Below, piece by piece: positions 40,755 to 48,924 of a DNA stretch of 64,000 nt; position 1 is the first letter of the stretch, and each line of letters opens with the position of its first letter. The notes beneath the pieces are model-generated. The model was given only the letters and a program-made list of their open reading frames with translations. It made no database searches and was not told where the DNA came from. The DNA lies in assembly GCF_005280735.1 (NCBI RefSeq), contig NZ_CP040077.1, forward strand, positions 3,472,001-3,536,000, written 5' to 3'. The DNA is from Trinickia violacea. GTDB taxonomy: Bacteria; Pseudomonadota; Gammaproteobacteria; Burkholderiales; Burkholderiaceae. Made by a program: the position numbers and the translations under genes.

Positions 40755-41522
40755 TCAAGCCTTCGGTGCCTCTTTCGCCAGACTTGCGAGCCATGCCTCA
40801 TCGGCACGGCTCAACATCTTGTTGCGCCTCGCGCGCTCGATCAAATCGGGCCGCTTGGCAAACGTATTTCTGAGCGCCTCGCGCCGGCGCCACTGCTCGA
40901 TCTCCGCGTGATGGCCGCCAAGCAGTACATCCGGCACGCGCATCCCGTCGTATTCCTCGGGCCGCGTATAGTGCGGACAGTCGAGCAAGCCGTCGACGAA
41001 GCTGTCCTGCACCGCCGATTGCGCATCGTTGAGCACGCCGGGCAGCTGCCTCACAACAGCATCCATCAGCGCCATCGCGGGCAGTTCGCCGCCCGAGAGC
41101 ACGAAGTCGCCAAGACTCACTTCTTCGTCGACGCAACGATCGAGCAAGCGCTGGTCGATCGCCTCATAGCGCCCGCACAGCAACACCAGCCCGGGCTCTT
41201 GCGCAAAACGCATCACGCGATCGTGATCGAGCCGCGCGCCTTGCGGCGACATCATGACGACACGCGTACCGGCGATGCCCTGCTCCGCTTGCGCCGCCTT
41301 CGCGGCACCGATCGCCGCTTCGAGCGGCTTGGCCAACATCACCATGCCCGGACCACCGCCGTATGGGCGATCGTCGACCGTACGGTAGTTGTCGGTCGTG
41401 AAATCGCGCGGATTCCACGTACGCAACCCGAAACGACCCTGCTTTGCTGCGCGGCTGGTGATACCCCAGTCGGTCAGCGCGCGAAACATATCGGGAAAGA
41501 GCGTAACGACATCGAACTGCAC
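40755..41522 (-). CDS. trmD: tRNA (guanine-37-N1)-methyltransferase
   Basis: The protein is 255 aa from a GTG at 41522, with GGAGAG at ideal spacing; this matches the E. coli TrmD length. A TTG at 41552, overlapping the rimM stop, would add ten residues. Motifs: QFDVVTLFPDMFRALTDWGI start, PYGGGPGMVM, and the trefoil knot LSGGELPAMALMDAVVRQLP. It makes m1G37 in tRNAs, preventing +1 frameshifts, using SAM. It follows rimM with overlapping or near-overlapping ends. Confidence 0.95.
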   Translation of the reverse strand: MQFDVVTLFPDMFRALTDWGITSRAAKQGRFGLRTWNPRDFTTDNYRTVDDRPYGGGPGMVMLAKPLEAAIGAAKAAQAEQGIAGTRVVMMSPQGARLDHDRVMRFAQEPGLVLLCGRYEAIDQRLLDRCVDEEVSLGDFVLSGGELPAMALMDAVVRQLPGVLNDAQSAVQDSFVDGLLDCPHYTRPEEYDGMRVPDVLLGGHHAEIEQWRRREALRNTFAKRPDLIERARRNKMLSRADEAWLASLAKEAPKA

Positions 41523-41548
41523 CGCTCTCTCCGTTGGTTCAATCGTGT

Positions 41549-42271
41549 TCAATAATCGGCTTCCCAGTCGACGACGATTTGCTTCGCCGCCCGATCTACC
41601 GTTTTGACGTACACACCGACGAACGGAATCAGGCGTTCGCCCTTTACCTCGCGGCCATCCTTGGCCGTCGTCGGATACTCGATGCGCAAAACCGAATGCA
41701 CGCCGTTGTCGATCATGCCGACGACTTCACCCAGCGCTACGCCCGCCTCGTTGACGACACTCAGGCCGAGCAAATCGACCCAGTAATACTCGTCGGCACC
41801 CAGCGCCGGAAAATCGCTGCGCCGTACGTGCACGCTGCAACCGCGCAATGCGAGTGCGGCATCGCGATCGGCAGGGCCGCCCAGATGAGCGACGATGCTG
41901 TCGCTGTGCGTCTTCGACTGCAGCACCGCAGCCGATTTGCGCTCACGGCCCTTCACGAGCCACCAGCGCTTAGCGCTCAAGAGCGCATCGCCGCCTTGCC
42001 CGGCGTCCGCATGCGCGGCCACCTTGACCCACCCCTTCAGACCGTACGCATCGACGATCGCGCCGACTTCGACCGCGTCGTCAGGCCAGGTTTCTGCCGA
42101 TTCGACGCGAATCTGCGCCGCTTCGGATTCCGCACCGGACACACTGCTTGCGGCTGGCGTAGGGGCGGCCGGCTTGCGGGCGACAGGCTGCCGGACGAAC
42201 GCACCAAACGATGCTTGCGTGCGAGCCCCGCCTTTCGCGCGGCTTGAACCGCCAGATTCACGGTCAGACAT
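41549..42271 (-). CDS. rimM: 16S rRNA processing protein RimM
   Basis: The protein is 240 aa. The RimM N-domain begins VEVGAIVDAYGLKGWVKVAA near residue 67, and the PRC-barrel follows (EYYWVDLLGLSVVNEAGVAL, GEVVGMIDNG). RimM helps 30S head maturation and binds S19. The first 65 residues (Ser/Ala/Pro/Arg-rich) are an extension beyond the usual ~180-residue protein; they may be disordered, or the true start may lie further in. The gene is 150 bp after rpsP in the same operon. Confidence 0.93.
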   Translation of the reverse strand: MSDRESGGSSRAKGGARTQASFGAFVRQPVARKPAAPTPAASSVSGAESEAAQIRVESAETWPDDAVEVGAIVDAYGLKGWVKVAAHADAGQGGDALLSAKRWWLVKGRERKSAAVLQSKTHSDSIVAHLGGPADRDAALALRGCSVHVRRSDFPALGADEYYWVDLLGLSVVNEAGVALGEVVGMIDNGVHSVLRIEYPTTAKDGREVKGERLIPFVGVYVKTVDRAAKQIVVDWEADY

Positions 42272-42421
42272 CAGTCAACCTCGCGCCCAGCGCCAATACA
42301 ACGACCTGCCGAAACGAAAGCAGCGCATCTGGCATGCCGAGCGATTTGCTCAGACGCATGGCAGATGCGCGCATTGAGTAGCCGAAGCCGAACAACACAG
42401 GCCTTGCGGCCCCAACTGCCA

Positions 42422-42676
42422 TTAAGCAGCCGGCTGCGCCTTTTGCGCTTGCTTCACGAGACGCTCGACGGTCGGCGACAGTTGCGCGCCAACGCCTTGC
42501 CAGTACGTGAGGCGGTCTTGAGCGATACGCAGCGACTCACCCTTCGTAGCGACCGGGTTGTAGAAGCCAACGCGTTCGATGAAGCGGCCGTCACGACGGT
42601 TGCGCGAATCGGTTGCGACGATGTTGTAGAACGGGCGCTTCTTCGAGCCGCCACGAGCCAAGCGGATGATGACCAT
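42422..42676 (-). CDS. rpsP: 30S ribosomal protein S16
   Basis: The protein is 84 aa with the standard S16 start MVIIRLARGGSKKRPFYNIV and DSRNRRDGRFIERVGFYNPV. It is the first gene of the rpsP-rimM-trmD-rplS operon, with a strong promoter immediately upstream. The length is normal and the ending (KQAQKAQPAA) is basic and Ala-rich as in other betaproteobacteria. Confidence 0.97.
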   Translation of the reverse strand: MVIIRLARGGSKKRPFYNIVATDSRNRRDGRFIERVGFYNPVATKGESLRIAQDRLTYWQGVGAQLSPTVERLVKQAQKAQPAA

Positions 42677-42720
42677 ACTAGAATCCTTGAAAACCGGGGT
42701 TCGGAACCACGAAACACGCG

Positions 42721-42749
42721 ATTATAGCGGGAAACCGAAGCCATAACAA
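42721..42749 (-). promoter_or_regulatory. Sigma-70 promoter of rpsP operon
   Basis: On the minus strand TTGTTA (complement of 42744-42749) and TATAAT (complement of 42721-42726) are separated by exactly 17 bp. The rest of the 417-bp gap to 43093 holds nothing else I can identify. Confidence 0.85.
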
Positions 42750-43093
42750 ACACTTACCTGAAAAACTGGAAGCACGGGTGGTGCGATACCGACACACCCC
42801 TTGATCAGGGGGCGGGGGAATAGCCTGCAAATCGTGCGGAAAGGCATATAAATGCTCGCTTTCCTCCGATCAAACGGTGCGAACTGCCGGCGGTAGAACC
42901 GGACGTATCCTGGGCACTCGCCCGTCGAAACCGTCACAAGAGCCCGCAATATCATCACGCCTCTCCTGAAGCTGCGGCTCGCCACATGCTCCCGCACGCC
43001 GGCTCGGCGTAGAATGCGCGCTCGGCAGCGGCGCGCCTGGTTTTGCGTCGCCGCCCGTCATTCGTTCCGTCGCCCGCCTCTTGCAAGACGCCT

Positions 43094-43564
43094 ATGTCCG
43101 CCAACGTTTCGTCCGCCTCACCCCGCTTTCGCTCGAAGACCCTCACCGCCGCGCTCGCCTTCCTTTTCGGCAGCCTCGGCGCACATCGCTTCTATCTGTA
43201 CGGCTTTCGCGACGTGTTTGGCTGGGCACATCTGGTTGGCACGATCATCGGCATTCCGGGCGTCCTGCTGCTCGCCGCGACCCAGCGCGCCGCCACGATC
43301 GGCTGGTGGCTCGCGGTTCCCGGCGCGGTTTCGCTCTTTGCGGCGTTCCTCGCCGCGATCGTCTACGGCCTGCGCCCCGATCAGAAATGGGATGCGCAAT
43401 TCAACGCGCAAACCGGCAAACACAGCCGCTCTGGCTGGACGGTCATCTTCGTCGTCATCTTTTCGCTGTTTTTTGGTGCCTTCCTGCTAATGAGCGGACT
43501 CGCGCTTTCTTTCCAAACCTACTTCGAATCGCAAGTCGAGGCGGCGAAGTCGCTTTCGCAATAA
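43094..43564 (+). CDS. TM2-domain membrane protein
   Basis: The protein is 156 aa from the ATG at 43094. The TM2 signature LTAALAFLFGSLGAHRFYLY is present at residues about 17-36, giving two helices around a GAHRFYLY turn. A third and fourth hydrophobic stretch follow (LVGTIIGIPGVLLLAA, VIFVVIFSLFFGAFLLMSGL). TM2 proteins are small inner-membrane proteins of unknown function. A longer upstream frame is Arg/Pro-rich and unlikely. It stands alone, convergent with the radical SAM gene. Confidence 0.82.
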   Translation: MSANVSSASPRFRSKTLTAALAFLFGSLGAHRFYLYGFRDVFGWAHLVGTIIGIPGVLLLAATQRAATIGWWLAVPGAVSLFAAFLAAIVYGLRPDQKWDAQFNAQTGKHSRSGWTVIFVVIFSLFFGAFLLMSGLALSFQTYFESQVEAAKSLSQ

Positions 43565-43608
43565 CAATCTCAATCGCGGCGGGCCGGCGCAGGCCATGTG
43601 CCGGCCCA

Positions 43609-44742
43609 TCAGAAGAGGCTCAACTGCGGATTGTCCTGGGGTGGCTCGGACGGCCGCGTTCCGGCTAACAACTGCGTGCGGAACTGAGAGATATCGAGAA
43701 TTCCGCGCCTGCGCTCATTGAGACCCAGCCGGCGCACCGCGTTGTGAAAGCGCTGCTTCAGCAGTTCCGCCCACAAGCCCTCCCCCTTCATCCGCTGCGC
43801 GAACGACGCGTCGTAGTCCTTGCCGCCCCGCATGTCGCGCACTCGCGCCATCACGCGCTCGGCGCGGTCGGGGAAATGCGCGGTGAGCCAATCCTTGAAC
43901 AGCGGCGCCACTTCCCACGGCAAGCGCAGGATGATGTAGCTCGCACTCGACGCCCCCGCCTCGGCGCATGCTTCGAGCACGCGCTCCATGTCCGGCTCCG
44001 TGACGAACGGGATCACGGGCGCGATGCTCACGCCAACGGGAATGCCTGCCTCGCTCAAGGCGCGGATCGTGCGCAGCCGGCGCGACGGCGTCGCGGCGCG
44101 CGGCTCGAGCGTGCGGGCGATATCGGCATCGAGCGTCGTGATGGTCACTGCGGCCATGACTTGATTGCGCGCCGCCATCGGAGCGAGCAGATCGATATCG
44201 CGCTCGATCAGCGATGACTTCGTAATGGCCGCAAAAGGATGACCTCGTGCGTGTAGCACCTCGATCACGCGCCTCGTGATGCGCAATTCGCGCTCCGCAG
44301 GCTGATACGCGTCTGTGTTGACGCCGAGCGCGATCGGCTCCGGCACATAGGTCTTCTTCGACAACTCGCGTTCGAGCAACTCCGCGGCGTTCACCTTCGC
44401 GTAAATGCGGCTTTCGAAATCGAGCCCAGGCGACAGGCCGAGATAGCTGTGCGTCGGCCGCGCAAAACAATAGATGCAGCCGTGCTCGCAGCCGCGATAC
44501 GGATTCAACGAAACGCTGAAGGGAATATCGGGCGAGGTGTTGCGCGTCAGGATGCTTTTCGCGCGCTCCTCGAAGACCTGCGTACGCAGCGCGGGCGCTT
44601 CGCTTTCGTCGTCCTCGGATCTCACCCAGCCGTCGTCGACCTTCTCGCGCTGGTCGACTTCGTAGCGGCCCTGCAGATTCGTGACGGCCCCGCGCCCCTT
44701 GCGAGGCACGGGCAAGGCAATCGGAAACTCGGAATCGTCCAT
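43609..44742 (-). CDS. PA0069-family radical SAM protein (spore photoproduct lyase-related)
   Basis: The protein is 377 aa from the ATG at 44742. PYRGCEHGCIYCFARPTHSY (residues about 82-101) carries the Cx3Cx2C motif that binds the [4Fe-4S] cluster and SAM; this spacing and the surrounding residues mark the SplB-like PA0069 family. The family is thought to act in DNA repair or a related radical reaction, but the substrate is not established. A LexA-type box lies 26 bases before the ATG, so SOS induction is likely. The end is rich in charged residues and finishes PQDNPQLSLF. Confidence 0.9.
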   Translation of the reverse strand: MDDSEFPIALPVPRKGRGAVTNLQGRYEVDQREKVDDGWVRSEDDESEAPALRTQVFEERAKSILTRNTSPDIPFSVSLNPYRGCEHGCIYCFARPTHSYLGLSPGLDFESRIYAKVNAAELLERELSKKTYVPEPIALGVNTDAYQPAERELRITRRVIEVLHARGHPFAAITKSSLIERDIDLLAPMAARNQVMAAVTITTLDADIARTLEPRAATPSRRLRTIRALSEAGIPVGVSIAPVIPFVTEPDMERVLEACAEAGASSASYIILRLPWEVAPLFKDWLTAHFPDRAERVMARVRDMRGGKDYDASFAQRMKGEGLWAELLKQRFHNAVRRLGLNERRRGILDISQFRTQLLAGTRPSEPPQDNPQLSLF

Positions 44743-44767
44743 GGCTCGAGCTTGGGTGGGGCATATA

Positions 44768-44783
44768 CTGTATAAATATACAG
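44768..44783. promoter_or_regulatory. LexA (SOS) box upstream of the radical SAM gene
   Basis: CTGTATAAATATACAG fits the LexA consensus CTGT-N8-ACAG exactly and lies in an even longer near-palindrome (44765-44786). It is 26 bases from the radical SAM start, so a bound repressor would cover its promoter. Confidence 0.85.
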
Positions 44784-44850
44784 TATCGCCTTGCATCATG
44801 CCAAGCCGCTCGCCGGGTTTGCGAGGCCGTCTCCATCGGCCTCAGCGTCC

Positions 44851-45339
44851 CTACTCGCCCACAGCGATCGTCAGCGACTCCTTGATTTCCTCCATCACGA
44901 CATAGCTCTTCGACTGCACGGCCCCCGGCAACTGCAGCAGGATGTCGCCGAGCAGCTTGCGGTAGTCGGCCATCTCACCGATGCGAGCCTTGATCAGATA
45001 ATCGAAATCGCCCGATACGAGGTGGCATTCGAGCACTTCGGGAATCTTCTGCACCTCGCGGCGAAACTGGTCGAACATGTTGCCGCTCTTGTGATCGAGC
45101 GTGATCTCGACGAATACGAGCAGCGCCGCCCCGAGCTCCACCGGATTGACGCGCGCGTAGTAGCCCGTGATCACGCCATCGCGCTCCATGCGCTTCACCC
45201 GCTCGATACACGGCGTAACGGTCAGCCCGACCTGCTCCGCCAGATCCTTCATGGCCATCCGGCCATCCGCCTGAAGTAATTTCAGGATCTTGTGATCGAG
45301 CTTATCGAGTGTGCGAACCGGCTGGCGTTGCGTTCTCAT
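44851..45339 (-). CDS. Lrp/AsnC-family regulator, probably of dadA
   Basis: The protein is 162 aa. The N-terminal helix-turn-helix is LDHKILKLLQADGRMAMKDL with VGLTVTPCIERVKRMERDGV, and the C-terminal RAM/ligand domain ends HLVSGDFDYLIKARIGEMAD. It is divergent from dadA with a 145-bp AT-rich spacer, the standard place for an Lrp-type activator (DadR/BkdR type) to regulate the catabolic gene. The protein probably acts as an octamer that senses an amino acid such as alanine or leucine. Confidence 0.92.
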   Translation of the reverse strand: MRTQRQPVRTLDKLDHKILKLLQADGRMAMKDLAEQVGLTVTPCIERVKRMERDGVITGYYARVNPVELGAALLVFVEITLDHKSGNMFDQFRREVQKIPEVLECHLVSGDFDYLIKARIGEMADYRKLLGDILLQLPGAVQSKSYVVMEEIKESLTIAVGE

Positions 45340-45484
45340 GGGCTTTTACCAAAAACGTAAAAAATACGATAACAAAAACTAGAGATACCTCAATAGTATA
45401 GCGATTAACACTAGACCAACCGGGCTCACCAGGGTTATTAACCGCCTCGGCCCGAACAGCAGAAAAAACCTACTGGGAGCAGCT
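45340..45484. promoter_or_regulatory. Divergent promoter region between the Lrp regulator and dadA
   Basis: The 145-bp spacer is far richer in A and T than its surroundings (45350-45410), as expected for an Lrp-binding region. GGGAGCAGCT precedes the dadA ATG as its ribosome site. Individual operator half-sites are too degenerate to assign. Confidence 0.5.
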
Positions 45485-46771
45485 ATGCGAGTCGTCGTTT
45501 TGGGGAGCGGGGTCGTCGGGACGACGACTGCTTATTATCTAGCGCGTGCGGGGCACGAAGTCACCGTGATCGATCGCGAGACCGGCCCGGCGCTGGAAAC
45601 CAGCTTTGCCAATGCCGGCCAGATCTCGCCGGGCTACGCCGCGCCGTGGGCTGCGCCGGGCGTGCCGCTCAAGGCCGTCAAGTGGATGTTCCAGAAGCAC
45701 GCGCCGCTCGCCATCCGGCTCGACGGCACGCAATTCCAACTGCGCTGGATGTGGCAGATGCTGCAGAACTGCACCGCCGAGCGCTATGCCGTCAACAAGG
45801 GCCGCATGGTCCGGCTCGCCGAGTACAGCCGCGACTGCCTCCAAGTGCTGCGCGCCGACACCGGCATTCAGTATGAAGGCCGCACGGGCGGCACGCTCCA
45901 GCTTTTCCGCACGCAGCAACAGCTCGATGGCGCCGCGAAGGACATCGCCGTGCTCAAGGACGCCAACGTGCCGTTCGAGTTGCTGAGCCCGAGCGAGCTG
46001 GCCCGCGCCGAACCGGCGCTCGCGGCCACGTCGCACAAGCTGACCGGCGGCTTGCGCCTGCCCGGCGACGAAACCGGCGACTGCCAGCTGTTCACGACGC
46101 GCCTCGCCGCGCTCGCCGAACAACTCGGCGTCAAGTTCCGCTTCAACACGCCGATCGACGCGCTCGCGATGTCCGGCGACCGAATCGCCGGCGTGCAGTG
46201 CGGCGCCGAAATGGTCCGCGCCGACGCCTATGTCGTCGCACTCGGCTCGTATTCGACGCAGTTCCTCACGGGCATCGTGAAGATTCCGGTCTACCCGTTG
46301 AAGGGCTATTCGATCACGGCGCCGATCGTGGACGCATCGGCGGCGCCGGTGTCGACGGTGCTCGACGAAACGTACAAGATCGCGATCACGCGCTTTGACG
46401 ACCGGATTCGCGTCGGCGGCATGGCGGAGATCGTCGGCTTCGACAAGACGCTGCGCCAGGCGCGCCGCGAAACGCTCGAAATGTGCGTGAACGACCTGTT
46501 CCCGGGCGGCGGCGATACGACGCAGGCCACGTTCTGGACCGGCCTGCGTCCGATGACGCCGGACGGCACGCCGATCGTCGGCCGCACGCCGGTGTCGAAC
46601 CTGTTCACGAACACGGGCCACGGCACGCTTGGGTGGACGATGTCCTGCGGCTCGGGCCAACTGCTCGCCGACTTGATCTCGGGCAAGCAGCCGGCGATTC
46701 AATCGGGCGATCTGTCGGTGCATCGCTATCTCGGCGACACCGGCGGCACGGGTCGTCCGGCTTACGCTTGA
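45485..46771 (+). CDS. dadA: D-amino acid dehydrogenase small subunit
   Basis: The protein is 428 aa. The FAD Rossmann motif is VVLGSGVVGTTTAYYLARAG at the start, with the family-specific TSFANAGQISPGYAAPWAAP and the end GLRPMTPDGTPIVGRTPVSN, then TNTGHGTLGWTMSCGSG. It oxidises D-amino acids such as D-alanine to 2-oxo acids and ammonia, passing electrons to the respiratory chain at the inner membrane. The divergent Lrp-type gene is its likely regulator. It ends in a strong terminator, so it is monocistronic. No alanine racemase (dadX) follows. Confidence 0.94.
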   Translation: MRVVVLGSGVVGTTTAYYLARAGHEVTVIDRETGPALETSFANAGQISPGYAAPWAAPGVPLKAVKWMFQKHAPLAIRLDGTQFQLRWMWQMLQNCTAERYAVNKGRMVRLAEYSRDCLQVLRADTGIQYEGRTGGTLQLFRTQQQLDGAAKDIAVLKDANVPFELLSPSELARAEPALAATSHKLTGGLRLPGDETGDCQLFTTRLAALAEQLGVKFRFNTPIDALAMSGDRIAGVQCGAEMVRADAYVVALGSYSTQFLTGIVKIPVYPLKGYSITAPIVDASAAPVSTVLDETYKIAITRFDDRIRVGGMAEIVGFDKTLRQARRETLEMCVNDLFPGGGDTTQATFWTGLRPMTPDGTPIVGRTPVSNLFTNTGHGTLGWTMSCGSGQLLADLISGKQPAIQSGDLSVHRYLGDTGGTGRPAYA

Positions 46772-46841
46772 TACGGCTTTAGCCAGCGAATTTCGCTACT
46801 TTTCGCTGCTACAAGGCTGCTGGCTCGACGGCATGAAAGCA

Positions 46842-46877
46842 CAAAGGGCGCCTGATCCGACGATCAGGCGCCCTTTG
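46842..46877. terminator. Bidirectional terminator between dadA and the acyl-CoA dehydrogenase
   Basis: CAAAGGGCGCCTGATC (46842-46857) pairs perfectly over 16 bp with GATCAGGCGCCCTTTG (46862-46877), loop CGAC. It serves both convergent genes. Confidence 0.9.
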
Positions 46878-46905
46878 CGATGAGCTAGCTACGTGACGCG
46901 TACCG

Positions 46906-48696
46906 TCAGAACTGATCCTCGGCCAGCGCAAGCACGCCTTCCCCGCCCTTCGCGCTGACGATCGACGCTTCGAACGCGCCCGCCTGCGGCAACACATGCT
47001 CGGCATAGAAGCGCGCGGTCGCCATCTTCGCGCTATAGAACGACGGGTCGCTCGCCTCGTTCGCTTCGGCCGCCAGAAGCGCACGCGCCATCTGCCAGCC
47101 GCACAGCACGACGCCCGCGAGCTTCAGATACGGCACGCTGCCGGCAAAGACCGCATTCGGATCGCTCTTCGCATTGGCGAGCACGTAGTCGACGGCCGCG
47201 CCCAGCGCACGATGCCCGTTCGCGAGCTGCTCGCGCATCGAAGCGAATGCCGCGCCTTGGTGAGCCGCGAGCGCTTCAACGGTCTGTGCGACGTCCGCGA
47301 GCAGCTTCTTCGCGATCGCACCGCCGTCGCGCAGCGTCTTGCGGCCGATCAGATCGTTGGCCTGAATCGCGGTCGTGCCTTCGTAGATCGTCAGGATGCG
47401 CGCATCGCGATAGAACTGCGCCGCGCCCGTCTCTTCGATGAAGCCCATCCCGCCGTGCACCTGCACACCGAGACTCGCGACATCGATCGACATCTCCGTG
47501 CTCCAGCCCTTTACGACCGGCACGAGATATTCGTAGATCGCCTGATGCTCGGTGCGCACCGCTTCATCGGCGTGGCGATGCGCGATATCGCAGTGCGCGG
47601 CGGCCACATAGGCGAGCGCGCGAGCGCCTTCGGTCAGCGCACGCATCGACGCGAGCATGCGGCGCACGTCGGGATGATGGATGATCGTGACCGGTTGCTT
47701 AGCCGTTCCGTCGACCGGACGGCTCTGCACACGCTCCTTCGCGTAGGCCACGGCCTTCTGATAAGCGCGGTCCGCGATGCCGATGCCCTGCATGCCGACG
47801 GCGAAGCGCGCCGCGTTCATCATGATGAACATGTACTCGAGGCCGCGATTTTCCTCGCCGACGAGATAGCCGATCGCGCCGCCATGGTCACCGAATTGCA
47901 GCACTGCGGTCGGGCTCGCCTTGATGCCGAGCTTGTGCTCGATCGACACGCAATGCACGTCGTTGCGCGCGCCGAGCGTGCCGTCGTCGTCGATCATGAA
48001 CTTCGGCACGATGAAGAGCGAAATGCCCTTCACGCCTTCGGGCGCATCCAGCAGGCGCGCGAGAACGAGGTGGACGATGTTGTCCGCCATGTCGTGCTCG
48101 CCCCACGTGATGAAAATTTTCGTGCCGAAGACGCGGTACGTGCCGTCGCCTTGCGGTTCGGCGCGCGTGCGCACCAACGCGAGATCGGAACCGGCCTGCG
48201 GCTCCGTAAGGTTCATCGTGCCGGTCCACTCGCCGGAGATCAGCTTCGGTACATAGCGCTGCTTTTGCTCTTCGGTGCCGGCGGTCAACAGCGCTTCGAT
48301 CGCGCCGTCGGTCAGAAGCGGACACAGCGCAAACGACAAGTTCGACGCATTGAGCATCTCGACGCACGGGGTCCCGATCAGCTTCGGCAAGCCCTGCCCC
48401 TCGTATTCCGTCGGGTGCTGCACGCCCTGCCAGCCGCCTTCGGCGAACTGCCGGAACGCGTCCTTGAAGCCGGGGGACGCCGACACCACGCCGTCCTTCC
48501 AGCTGCTCGGGTTGCGGTCGCCTTCGACGTTCAGCGGCGCCAACACCTCGCCGCACAGCTTCGCGGCTTCGTCCAGCACGGCTTGAGCCGTCTCCGATGT
48601 GGCGTCCTCGAAACCCGGCAACGCTGCGACGTCATCGAGGCCCGCCAGGTCCTTCATCACGAACAGCATGTCCTTGATGGGCGCGGTGTAGCTCAT
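46906..48696 (-). CDS. Acyl-CoA dehydrogenase (C-terminal-extension type)
   Basis: The protein is 596 aa from the ATG at 48696, with TGGAGGAC upstream. A longer frame to 48846 is only translated intergenic repeat. Motifs: NLTEPQAGSDLALVRTRAEP (flavin/substrate loop), VQVHGGMGFIEETGAAQFYR, and RILTIYEGTTAIQANDLIGR (catalytic base region). The last 110 residues form the extra C-terminal domain found in this DmdC/FadE-like subgroup. It oxidises acyl-CoA to trans-2-enoyl-CoA and hands electrons to ETF, encoded just upstream (49 kb). The substrate is unknown. Confidence 0.93.
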   Translation of the reverse strand: MSYTAPIKDMLFVMKDLAGLDDVAALPGFEDATSETAQAVLDEAAKLCGEVLAPLNVEGDRNPSSWKDGVVSASPGFKDAFRQFAEGGWQGVQHPTEYEGQGLPKLIGTPCVEMLNASNLSFALCPLLTDGAIEALLTAGTEEQKQRYVPKLISGEWTGTMNLTEPQAGSDLALVRTRAEPQGDGTYRVFGTKIFITWGEHDMADNIVHLVLARLLDAPEGVKGISLFIVPKFMIDDDGTLGARNDVHCVSIEHKLGIKASPTAVLQFGDHGGAIGYLVGEENRGLEYMFIMMNAARFAVGMQGIGIADRAYQKAVAYAKERVQSRPVDGTAKQPVTIIHHPDVRRMLASMRALTEGARALAYVAAAHCDIAHRHADEAVRTEHQAIYEYLVPVVKGWSTEMSIDVASLGVQVHGGMGFIEETGAAQFYRDARILTIYEGTTAIQANDLIGRKTLRDGGAIAKKLLADVAQTVEALAAHQGAAFASMREQLANGHRALGAAVDYVLANAKSDPNAVFAGSVPYLKLAGVVLCGWQMARALLAAEANEASDPSFYSAKMATARFYAEHVLPQAGAFEASIVSAKGGEGVLALAEDQF

Positions 48697-48718
48697 TGTG
48701 TCCTCCAGTGGATAGCCT

Positions 48719-48844
48719 TGTATGGGACCCGAGTCAGTGCTCTCTCGGGCCGAGCGCTGTGGGCCTGGAGTAAATGCTGAAGCACTAACTCCAGGCCCAC
48801 ACCATGGGCCCCGAGTAAGCGCTGAAGCGCTAACTCGGGCCGAC
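48719..48844. repeat. Dispersed palindromic intergenic repeat, cluster C (tandem)
   Basis: Two clear units, 48759-48798 (stem GGGCCTGGAGT with ACTCCAGGCCC, centre AATGCTGAAGCACT) and 48804-48844 (stem CCCGAGT with ACTCGGG, centre AGCGCTGAAGCGCT, tail CCGACA), follow a degenerate unit at 48719-48750. They match copies A and B in head and tail and abut a terminator. When read through on the minus strand the array encodes a peptide like VSASALTRGP, the same peptide that copy A would encode. Confidence 0.85.
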
Positions 48845-48870
48845 AAAAAAGGGGCGCGTACTGCGCCCCT
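48845..48870 (-). terminator. Terminator of the etfB-etfA operon
   Basis: GGGGCGC (48851-48857) pairs with GCGCCCC (48863-48869); the A-run 48845-48850 is a T-run for minus-strand transcripts. Confidence 0.86.
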
Positions 48871-48924
48871 TCGCTTGATTAGTCTTATATTTCCGGACGC
48901 CGCATGAGACGGCGCTGCCCTCGA

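Noticed and set aside
48697..48846. N-terminal extension of the acyl-CoA dehydrogenase
   Set aside because: It only translates the dispersed repeat cluster; a good ribosome site precedes the 48696 ATG.
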